Assembly (NCBI GenBank): GCA_947628705.1
Contig: CANRAZ010000022.1
Location: 1-37,339 of the forward strand
Source of the DNA: an uncultured Lachnospiraceae bacterium
Lineage (GTDB): Bacteria > Bacillota > Clostridia > Lachnospirales > Lachnospiraceae
Direction of reading: 5' to 3'
DNA: 37,339 nucleotides
Shown here piece by piece: positions 31,755-37,339 of the stretch; position 1 is the stretch's first letter, and the number at the start of each line of letters is the position of its first letter. The notes beneath the pieces were generated by a model, which was not told the origin of the DNA, did not search any database, and saw only the letters and a program-made list of their open reading frames with translations. Made by a program: the position numbers and the translations under genes.

Positions 31755-31922
31755 TCATGTCAACCCGCACCACAGTGCAACAATTCCCATCATGCCGATT
31801 ACCAGCTCGACAGCCTCCGTCGAACTGTCGATTACTCCGGTTCCCATTTCCTCCGCCCTGTTCATGGCAAGCCCGTAGACTATGCCGATTATTATCATAC
31901 ACTCCCAGAGATAATTAATCAT
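31755..31922 (-). pseudogene. spmA: spmA, 5' segment (split by the element)
   Basis: ATG 31922 opens the first 53 codons of SpmA (MINYLWECMIIIGIVYGLAM, NRAEEMGTGVIDSSTEAVEL, MMGIVALWCG). Two codons of element sequence and a TGA (31755-31757) follow. The N-terminal membrane helices and the helix leading to the Trp-Cys-Gly core are here; the rest is at 24608-25117. The upstream MATE gene ends 60 bases earlier on the same strand. CATAAATATT (31951-31960, minus strand) resembles the -10 of sporulation sigma-E promoters, but I could not find a convincing matching -35. As it stands this part makes only a 55-residue peptide. Confidence 0.9.
31765..31772. other. Right attachment core (attR)
   Basis: CCGCACCA is identical to 25110-25117. 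spmA lies to the right and element sequence to the left. Flanking element arms carry ATGCATCAT (31750-31758) here and ATGATACAT (25130-25138) at the left end, a near inverted pair that would flank the core in the excised circle. Confidence 0.85.
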
Positions 31923-31981
31923 GTTTGCCTGCTAACAGATTGACATGCTTAATATTTATGCGGAAAAAAGTGATAACTTTC

Positions 31982-33334
31982 TTAATTTTGAGCCATATTT
32001 TTTTCAAATTTTCTTATAAATCTTATATATGCAATCACAAGCGCAGCTGCGGTAACGACCCAGCTCACAGGATATACCATCATCAGAGTAAAGAATGTCC
32101 CGTTTGCCTTAAACACTGTGTAAACCCAGCCGATTCTTATTCCGCACACCCCGATAAAGGTGATAACCGCAGGAACCAGAGAATAGCCGTAGCCCCTCAT
32201 CGCTCCTGACATTATCTCCATGACTGCGTTGACTGCCTCCGCCAAAAGAATGAATCTGAGCCTTATTATACCCAACGAGGTTATAACGGGGTCACTGTTG
32301 AAAATCCCAAGACACTGCCTGCCCAGCAGCAGAATTATAACCGAGGCGGCAAAGGTTATGCTTACATCAAGGATAAGGCTGATCTTTGCGACCCTGCGGC
32401 AGCGCTTTTCGTTGCCTGCGCCGAAATTCTGTCCGACAAAGGTCGTGCACGCCTGCCCAAAGGAATTTACAAGATAATATGCAAGAATCTCAATGTTAAA
32501 TGCCGCCGAGGAAGCTGCCATTACGTCCTCTCCCAGACTGTTGATTGCAGACTGTATACATATGTTCGACAGTGAAAAGACCATGCTCTGGAGTCCTGCC
32601 GGCATACCGATGCGTATCATCACCTTGAGCACGTCCGTATGAATTTTAATCCTTGAAATTTTAACGCCTATGCAGTCCGTTCTGCAGCACAGCATAATAA
32701 ACAGCAGCACGGCGCTTATTAAATTGGAAATAACCGTCGCCAGCGCAACTCCGTCCGCAGTCATTCCGACAATGCGAACAAAAAACAAATTAAGAAATAC
32801 GTTTATTACGCCTGAGATAACAAGGCAGATAAGAGGCGTCTTTGTGTCTCCCTGACTTCTGAAAATCGCAGACTCAAAGTTATAAAGGAAAATCACCGGC
32901 ATACCGAGAAGATAAACCCTAAGATACGCCAACGCCATGCCAAAAACCGCATCAGGAACCGACATCGCGCCTAAAATCAGAGGCGCAACCAGCTCGCCGA
33001 CAATAGAAATAAAAACACCGCCGATAATCGCAAAAAGAATTGACGTATGTACGCTTTTCGAAATGCCTTCCTCGTTTTTCTGTCCCGTAAACCTTGAAAT
33101 AACGACATTCGCCCCGAGCGCAATTCCCACAAAGCCGTTGACCAGAAGCCCGATTATAGCGCTGTTGCTTCCAACAGCCGCCATTGCATTTTTACCTACA
33201 TACCGTCCGACAACCGCAATATCTGCGGCATTAAAAAGCTGCTGAAGCATACCCGTAGCGGCAAGAGGCAGCGCAAAAAGCATCAGTTTATCGGCAATGC
33301 TTCCGTTCAGCATATCCAGTTTAACCTTTTTCAT
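31982..33334 (-). CDS. MATE-family efflux transporter
   Basis: This 450-residue protein has about twelve membrane helices. MATE signatures in each half include LFALPLAATGMLQQLFNAAD, IAVVGRYVGKNAMAAVG, VISRFTGQKNEEGISK, the mid-protein LICLVISGVINVFLNLFF and the second-half GQACTTFVGQNFGAGNEKR. These transporters export cationic drugs or metabolites, driven by Na+ or H+. The substrate is unknown. It starts after AGGATAGG. It lies directly upstream of the spmA 5' segment on the same strand, so read-through into spmA is possible. Confidence 0.95.
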   Translation of the reverse strand: MKKVKLDMLNGSIADKLMLFALPLAATGMLQQLFNAADIAVVGRYVGKNAMAAVGSNSAIIGLLVNGFVGIALGANVVISRFTGQKNEEGISKSVHTSILFAIIGGVFISIVGELVAPLILGAMSVPDAVFGMALAYLRVYLLGMPVIFLYNFESAIFRSQGDTKTPLICLVISGVINVFLNLFFVRIVGMTADGVALATVISNLISAVLLFIMLCCRTDCIGVKISRIKIHTDVLKVMIRIGMPAGLQSMVFSLSNICIQSAINSLGEDVMAASSAAFNIEILAYYLVNSFGQACTTFVGQNFGAGNEKRCRRVAKISLILDVSITFAASVIILLLGRQCLGIFNSDPVITSLGIIRLRFILLAEAVNAVMEIMSGAMRGYGYSLVPAVITFIGVCGIRIGWVYTVFKANGTFFTLMMVYPVSWVVTAAALVIAYIRFIRKFEKNMAQN

Positions 33335-33555
33335 TAAGCAGCCTATCCTTTTCCATACATTAAGATGCTTGCTAAATTATAGCACCGGTAAGTAAAATCG
33401 GCAAGAGCTACTGTAGAATAGGGCACGCTCCTTCTTAACAAGACGGTGCCGCCGCCGTACACCGACAACAGGTTTATTTCAGAAGCGGAATATTGTCAAA
33501 TTGCAAGTAATTTTAATTTATTTTTTATTTAATTTTTATTTACTTTAAATTTATC

Positions 33556-33584
33556 TTGAACTTATCCGTATGATTTATTATGAT
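33556..33584 (+). promoter_or_regulatory. Promoter of HD hydrolase gene
   Basis: TTGAAC (33556-33561), a 17-bp spacer and TATGAT (33579-33584) lie 75 bases before the ATG. The leader contains the GC palindrome GGCGGCGCCGCC, which could fold. The 324-base gap 33335-33658 holds this promoter and otherwise AT-rich sequence; I see no gene in it. Confidence 0.6.
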
Positions 33585-33658
33585 ATTGATGTAACACGAA
33601 TTATAAAGCATAAGCCGGCGGCGCCGCCGCCTTTTACAGCTTCGGAGGAATCTACCTT

Positions 33659-34345
33659 ATGGGCAATGCTTCGGCACAAACTATTGACGGAATACCGTTA
33701 CAAAAGCTTCCACCTTTGCACGAGCAGTTTTTCTCCGAGGAGGCGCTGTGCGGCTTTATTGAGGAATACATTGTTAAATTCAATCTTTCTGAAACGGCAA
33801 AGGCACTTCCTTTAATGAAAAAATACCATAAGGGGCAGACAAGAAAGGGCTCTAAGCACGTTCCTTACATTCAGCACCCTCTTACAATGGCGTGTCACGC
33901 CTTAACTCTCGGAGTTTATGACGACGATATTATTGCCGCAATGCTTTTGCACGACGTATGCGAGGACTGCGGCGTTACTCCTGCGGAGCTTCCGGTTAAT
34001 GAAAATGTTAAAACCTTGGTTGATTATCTGACCTTCAGCATTTTAGACGGCGAAACGGACGAGGACGCGCATAAACGTTACTATCGGAGAATTTCAGGCA
34101 GCCGTTCCGCTGCCCTTATCAAAGTAATTGACCGCTGCAATAATATTTCCACCATGGCGTCGGCGTTTTCACCTGAGCATATGATATGCTACATAAAAGA
34201 AACCGAAAAGTACGTTCTGCCTCTTTTCGACCTCTTGAGCAAAAGCAGTGACAGGACATATAAGGAGGCTGCCCTTTTGATTAAATACCATCTGTGCAGC
34301 GTAATGGAAAACACCAAGGGTCTGCTGGCGCTTTACACCTCCTGA
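33659..34345 (+). CDS. HD-domain hydrolase, RelA/SpoT-hydrolase-like
   Basis: This 228-residue protein starts after CGGAGGAATC. Its metal-dependent HD fold resembles the hydrolase half of RelA/SpoT: the His in KHVPYIQHPLTMACHALTLG, His98-Asp99 in AAMLLHDVCEDCGV, and the late Asp in AALIKVIDRCNNISTMAS. It has no synthetase, TGS or ACT domain. Its size is close to small alarmone hydrolases (MESH1-like). It may degrade (p)ppGpp or a related nucleotide; this is inferred from motifs only. Its 3' end overlaps a convergent small ORF. Confidence 0.85.
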   Translation: MGNASAQTIDGIPLQKLPPLHEQFFSEEALCGFIEEYIVKFNLSETAKALPLMKKYHKGQTRKGSKHVPYIQHPLTMACHALTLGVYDDDIIAAMLLHDVCEDCGVTPAELPVNENVKTLVDYLTFSILDGETDEDAHKRYYRRISGSRSAALIKVIDRCNNISTMASAFSPEHMICYIKETEKYVLPLFDLLSKSSDRTYKEAALLIKYHLCSVMENTKGLLALYTS

Positions 34346-34520
34346 GTCCGGCTTTATTTTGTTTTCCGTCAACCGTTATACCGTCGATATTATCCACATC
34401 AACCGTCATTTTTTCGATTCCCAGATGAAATAATTCAACGGTATAGCCTATTGAAAAATATGCAAAAACAATCAAAATGACTACGGCAGCTGCGATCCTT
34501 ATTTTTCCTTCAGTTCTCAC
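34281..34520 (-). CDS. Small single-span membrane protein, uncertain
   Basis: GTG 34520 follows GGGGGAG by eight bases. The 79-residue product has one hydrophobic helix (KIRIAAAVVILIVFAYFSIG) and a short polar part (VDVDNIDGITVDGKQNK). Its last 22 codons lie antisense to the end of the HD gene, so the true protein may be shorter, or a frameshift may have extended it. The promoter TTGTAA/CATAAT lies about 140 bases upstream on the same strand. I recognise no family. Confidence 0.4.
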   Translation of the reverse strand: MRTEGKIRIAAAVVILIVFAYFSIGYTVELFHLGIEKMTVDVDNIDGITVDGKQNKAGLRRCKAPADPWCFPLRCTDGI

Positions 34521-34657
34521 GCTGATGTCTCCCCCTTGGAATCCTCTGCGGTTTGATGTAATAAACCGCTGCGAACCGCGAATAACCCTCATGCATGGTT
34601 GTAAACGGCACAAGAATTTTTATACGCGCTCTTCAAATTCCCCTTTTGCGTATTATG

Positions 34658-34686
34658 ATTATGCCACATTGCCGCGCTGTTTACAA
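34658..34686 (-). promoter_or_regulatory. Minus-strand promoter upstream of small membrane ORF
   Basis: TTGTAA (34681-34686) and CATAAT (34658-34663) are 17 bp apart on the minus strand, giving a leader of about 130 bases to GTG 34520. The plus-strand gap 34346-34796 contains no recognisable complete gene. Just before 34797 an open run (DRLVSNAEQAEQALKKERI) without a start may be a relic. Confidence 0.4.
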
Positions 34687-34796
34687 CTCAATATTCAATA
34701 ATGTTTACGCCCAATATTTGAGGACGATATCTTGACCGACTTGTTTCCAATGCGGAACAGGCGGAGCAAGCATTGAAAAAAGAAAGGATAAAGAAA

Positions 34797-35399
34797 ATGG
34801 CAAAAGTGAAAACTAAAATCGGTAATGATTTCTGTCCGCAGACATTATTTCTCTATGGCACAAAACAGGAGGACGGAACCCCTCATTTTGGACTGTTCTG
34901 CTGGTTTGGATATTATCATTCTCAGGAAGGCCTTGGAGTAATGGCCTGCATAGGCGAGGAAAAACAAACAAAAGATCTGATACGCAAAAACGGTGTTTTT
35001 TCAGCTAACCTTGTATCAGAACAGTTATTGCCTCTAGCAGATTACTATGGGTGTACCTATGGCAGAACTGCATCTGATAAAATGAAATACCTGCCTACTG
35101 TAAAAGGGGGCGAGGTGCTGAATGTACCGACCATCGCTGAAAGCCCCGTCAGTTTTGAGCTGGAAGTAAAAAATACAATTCCTATGAGAGACGGTTCGGA
35201 TATCTTTCTTTGTTTAATCCGCAATGTGACAAAAGATGAAAACCTGCTGGATACATCAATTCCTTTTACGGAAAGACTGCTGCAGGCGGCTCCGGTATTG
35301 GCTCCGGGCGAAAGCACCTACTCTTCCATTGACGGAAGATACCTCGGGAAATGGGGAGAACCCATGAAAAAATTAAAAGGGGATGAATATAACATATAG
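34797..35399 (+). CDS. Flavin reductase-like (FMN-binding split barrel) protein
   Basis: This 200-residue protein starts at ATG 34797, eight bases after AAAGGA; an upstream in-frame TTG is unlikely. It has the layout of flavin reductase-like domain proteins: an early CPQTLFLYGTKQEDGTPHFG strand pair, the core IRKNGVFSANLVSEQLLPLA with the usual FSANL-type turn, YGRTASDKMKYLPTVKGGEV, and a late DIFLCLIRNVTKDENL strand pair. Such proteins bind FMN and use NAD(P)H to reduce flavin or related substrates. It is a lone gene, possibly linked functionally to the flavodoxins at the other end of the window. Confidence 0.85.
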   Translation: MAKVKTKIGNDFCPQTLFLYGTKQEDGTPHFGLFCWFGYYHSQEGLGVMACIGEEKQTKDLIRKNGVFSANLVSEQLLPLADYYGCTYGRTASDKMKYLPTVKGGEVLNVPTIAESPVSFELEVKNTIPMRDGSDIFLCLIRNVTKDENLLDTSIPFTERLLQAAPVLAPGESTYSSIDGRYLGKWGEPMKKLKGDEYNI

Positions 35400-35445
35400 A
35401 AGGGCACAAATATCGGAGAGGTCTAAAAAACTCTTTCAATAAATC

Positions 35446-36216
35446 TTAAAGATTTTCCTTCACAAACCTTATGGACGCAGCGACGGCTTCCGCCCTGTCC
35501 TTTCCGTAGAATCCGTGACCGGCGCCCTCTATCTTAATAAGCTCGGCTGACGGGAAGGATTTAACCGCTTTTTCAGAATAAGAAACAGGCACGAGGCCGT
35601 CCGCCGTTCCGTGAATGATAAGCACATTCCCCGAATAATTTTTAATTACGTCATAAATATCAAAGGACATTGCGTCTCTGCCGTAAACCTTTCCCAACGG
35701 CACTCCCATCACTTCAATGACCTCCGGGGCTAATGCGAGGTCAGGCGTTCTTTTTTTCGCATCGTTCTGTAAGACATAGGCAGGATAGAAGGCTATCACG
35801 CCTTTAATACCTATTCCTTTTTCAGCAAATTTTCCTGCGGATTTTCCTGCGACGTAAGACGCAACGAAGCCTCCCTGACTTTCGCCCATCAAAAACACTC
35901 GCTTTTTATCTATCCTTGTGTGAGCGGTTATGCCTGCGAGCACGGCTTCAAGGTCGGCGGCTTCGGTCAGAACCGACATTTCCGTTGTTTTTCCCTCACT
36001 TCTGATATTCAGGCCTCCGCCTATGAAATCAAAAACGCAGGCGGCAGTTCCGTTTTCTGCAAAGCTTTGCGCAATGTCCTCAAGATTGCCAAGATTGCCG
36101 CCAAAGCCGTGGCACATTATAACGATTGATACACCGTCACCCGAAACGTTTCCGTCCGGCATATAAAGCCTTCCGTAAATCTTTTTTCCATTTCTTTTAA
36201 AAATAAGCTCTTCCAT
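35446..36216 (-). CDS. Alpha/beta hydrolase (esterase-like)
   Basis: The catalytic domain begins at ATG 36216 (MEELIFKRNGKKIYGRLYMP) and is about 256 residues long. Oxyanion region: IVIMCHGFGGNLGNLEDIAQ. Nucleophile elbow: FLMGESQGGFVASYVAG, with Ser in GESQG. The acid is in VLIIHGTADGLVPVSYSE, and the catalytic His is in EGAGHGFYGKDRAEA. The frame is open upstream to ATG 36339 and TTG 36351, overlapping the EamA gene. Those starts add a stretch with no recognisable domain, and none has a strong ribosome site, so the start is uncertain. It is likely a carboxylesterase or peptide/acyl hydrolase of unknown substrate. Confidence 0.85.
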   Translation of the reverse strand: MEELIFKRNGKKIYGRLYMPDGNVSGDGVSIVIMCHGFGGNLGNLEDIAQSFAENGTAACVFDFIGGGLNIRSEGKTTEMSVLTEAADLEAVLAGITAHTRIDKKRVFLMGESQGGFVASYVAGKSAGKFAEKGIGIKGVIAFYPAYVLQNDAKKRTPDLALAPEVIEVMGVPLGKVYGRDAMSFDIYDVIKNYSGNVLIIHGTADGLVPVSYSEKAVKSFPSAELIKIEGAGHGFYGKDRAEAVAASIRFVKENL

Positions 36217-36323
36217 GCTGCAATACCGATATTGCCGACAGCCTTTTATATATGCGGCTTGCCGTAATGCTCCTCCAATCTCCTCCGCCATATCGCCTAT
36301 GCGAATATAATCTTCAGTTTTAG

Positions 36324-37229
36324 CTATTGCGTGACCCATGCTTGCTTCCAAGCGGTATGTTCAAAAGCACGATTGCGCCAAAAAATCAAAACAATCCCCA
36401 TTGCGTTTAAGAAATGCAGCGGTTCATTGAACACTAAAATTCCGGTAACGGTTGCGACCATCGGCTCTGCAAAGGCAAGCACCGACGCCACTCCGGCTTC
36501 AATGCTTCTAAGTCCGCTCGTGTAGCATATGTAAGGCATAAATGTTGAAACCAGTCCAAGGCCAAGCGCCTCAAGAATCGAACCGCTTCCGCCTTTTCCT
36601 ATAACCTGCACCATCCGGGTCAGATGTACAAACGGCAGAAGTCCGATCGTTGCAACCACAAAAGTGTAAAAAATTACCGTGAAGGTGTGATATCTTTTAA
36701 GAGCCACCTTTCCGAATATGCTGTATGAAGCATAACCAAGTCCTGAACCAATCCCGGTAAGCATGGCGTACATTCCGACTTCGCCCTTTGCAAATCCGCT
36801 TACCAAAATACAGCCTGCAAAGGCAATCACAAGAGCAGCAAGCTTTTGAAGCGTTACTTTCTCCTTAAAAAACAGCGCCGACATCAGCATAACAAAACAA
36901 GGCGCCGTGTAAAGCAGTATTGAAGCCGTTGCCAGCGTAGTCTCCACAATCGTAAGAAAATAACACACATTAAAGAAAACTATACTTATCAGTCCTGTTC
37001 CCAAAAACAGCCAGAAATCCTTGAGCTTTATCCAAAACAGGCTCCTGTCCTTAAATAAGACGAACAGACCCATTCCAAGCATAACAATACTGCTTCTGAC
37101 GAAGGTTATCTGCAAGGCGCTTAGTCCCGCCGCCGAAAGAGGTCTTGAAAAAAGTCCGACAAGCCCCCAGCCGGCAGCCGCCGTAATTATCATTATTACA
37201 GATACTGATTTGTTTTTACTCTCTTCCAT
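36324..37229 (-). CDS. EamA-family (DMT) transporter with frameshifted C-terminus
   Basis: This protein of about 300 residues has ten hydrophobic helices in two EamA repeats: AAAGWGLVGLFSRPLSAAGL, LYTAPCFVMLMSALFFKEKV in the first half, and SIEAGVASVLAFAEPMVATV, then FNEPLHFLNAMGIVLIF, in the second. ATG 37229 is chosen; a GTG lies at 37238. After LIF the frame reads WRNRAFEHTAWKQA, unlike the family. Removing one T from the T6 run (36380-36385) gives LIFGAIVLLNIPLGSKHGS, a normal EamA ending with a stop at 36320. So there is a one-base insertion, by mutation or sequencing error. The substrate is unknown; the family exports metabolites. Confidence 0.9.
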   Translation of the reverse strand: MEESKNKSVSVIMIITAAAGWGLVGLFSRPLSAAGLSALQITFVRSSIVMLGMGLFVLFKDRSLFWIKLKDFWLFLGTGLISIVFFNVCYFLTIVETTLATASILLYTAPCFVMLMSALFFKEKVTLQKLAALVIAFAGCILVSGFAKGEVGMYAMLTGIGSGLGYASYSIFGKVALKRYHTFTVIFYTFVVATIGLLPFVHLTRMVQVIGKGGSGSILEALGLGLVSTFMPYICYTSGLRSIEAGVASVLAFAEPMVATVTGILVFNEPLHFLNAMGIVLIFWRNRAFEHTAWKQAWVTQ

Positions 37230-37255
37230 AAGTCCCACGCACTCAAATCCAACAG

Positions 37256-37339
37256 CTATTTTAGCGGTGCAGAAGTCCCCGTTTTTCTCAACAGCCGATT
37301 CAAGACTCCCATACCCTGCTTTATGCTTCTTTTAAGAAA
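37256..37339 (-). CDS. Possible 3' end of a gene beyond the window
   Basis: The frame is open from the window edge to TAG 37256-37258, 27 codons (SIKQGMGVLNRLLRKTGTSA near the end). It could be the C-terminus of a gene upstream of the EamA transporter, or chance; nothing is recognised. Confidence 0.2.
   Translation of the reverse strand, partial: FLKRSIKQGMGVLNRLLRKTGTSAPLK

Larger units (their letters stand above)
25118..31772. mobile_element. Serine-recombinase intervening element inside spmA
   Basis: This 6,655-bp segment lies between exact 8-bp repeats inside spmA and includes one copy. It carries, in order: a membrane protein, a cell-wall-binding-repeat protein, two small ORFs and XRE repressor 1, a decayed small gene, an S24-type repressor, an exonuclease stub, XRE repressor 2, a NYN nuclease, and a large serine recombinase whose stop is 27 bases from the right core. 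There are no capsid, tail, replication or conjugation genes, so it is a reduced prophage-like or skin-like island. Its left 0.8 kb is much more AT-rich than the host flanks. Removal restores spmA; whether this happens during sporulation is inferred from known skin elements. Confidence 0.9.

Noticed and set aside
31738-31764. The split of spmA as an assembly artefact
   Set aside because: Both junctions share the exact core and flank an element with its recombinase at the end; a random misjoin would not restore the frame so precisely.
25118-31772. Element as a complete prophage or conjugative element
   Set aside because: There are no capsid, portal, terminase, tail, relaxase or type IV secretion genes; only regulators, small ORFs, a nuclease and a recombinase are present.
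33600-33640. GC-rich palindrome GGCGGCGCCGCC as a terminator
   Set aside because: It lies downstream of a promoter and just ahead of the HD gene ribosome site with only a short T-run; it is more likely a leader structure or chance.
1-37339. CRISPR arrays, tRNA and rRNA genes
   Set aside because: No regularly spaced repeats, cloverleaf-like sequence with TTCRA arm, or conserved rRNA segments were seen on reading either strand.

Overview
The window looks like the chromosome of a spore-forming, anaerobic, low-to-mid GC Gram-positive bacterium of the class Clostridia. The signs are strong AGGAGG-type ribosome sites, TTGACA/TATAAT promoters, a sporulation gene (spmA), a FolD/FchA folate pair, DUF3877 and YcxB-type proteins and a lipobox lipoprotein. 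No rRNA, tRNA or CRISPR array was seen. All gene calls come from reading the sequence; no database was searched.

Layout. 1-770: the end of a PadR regulator gene and the control region of a TetR gene, both with clear palindromic operators. 769-7775: a TetR-headed co-directional cluster with an aldo/keto reductase, a carboxymuconolactone decarboxylase-cupin fusion, a flavodoxin lipoprotein, a three-part membrane protein (DUF4405 / SUMF1-like / flavodoxin), an amidohydrolase and a free flavodoxin. This reads as a redox module with some flavodoxin domains outside the membrane. 7859-9476 (minus): fchA and folD; this FolD lacks the cyclohydrolase residues that FchA would replace. 9693-12025: decayed fragments, an HTH-DUF3990 toxin-like pair and the fluoride channel crcB. 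12260-14254: 2-isopropylmalate synthase fused to an AraC-type DNA-binding domain. 14347-16766 (minus): pyruvate kinase and a VanY-type carboxypeptidase. 17075-21986: a YcxB-like protein, araB, araD and a membrane-anchored S11 D-Ala-D-Ala carboxypeptidase. 21988-23712 (minus): a tandem MerR/GyrI protein, followed by a DUF3877 gene on the other strand.

Main discovery. The spore maturation gene spmA is split in two. Its 3' part lies at 24608-25117 and its 5' part at 31765-31922, both on the minus strand. Between them sits a 6,655-bp element ending in a large serine recombinase gene. Both junctions carry the same 8 bp (CCGCACCA on the plus strand). Joining the flanks through this core restores one uninterrupted reading frame of about 219 codons that reads as complete SpmA. 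This matches the logic of skin-like intervening elements excised during sporulation, but in spmA. The element also carries two sister XRE repressors, an S24 self-cleaving repressor, a NYN-domain nuclease behind a promoter/operator/attenuator, a cell-wall-binding-repeat protein, small ORFs and decayed genes, but no virion genes.

31982-37339: a MATE transporter just upstream of spmA, an HD-type (SpoT-like) hydrolase, a small membrane ORF, a flavin reductase, an alpha/beta hydrolase, and an EamA transporter whose last codons are frameshifted at a homopolymer.
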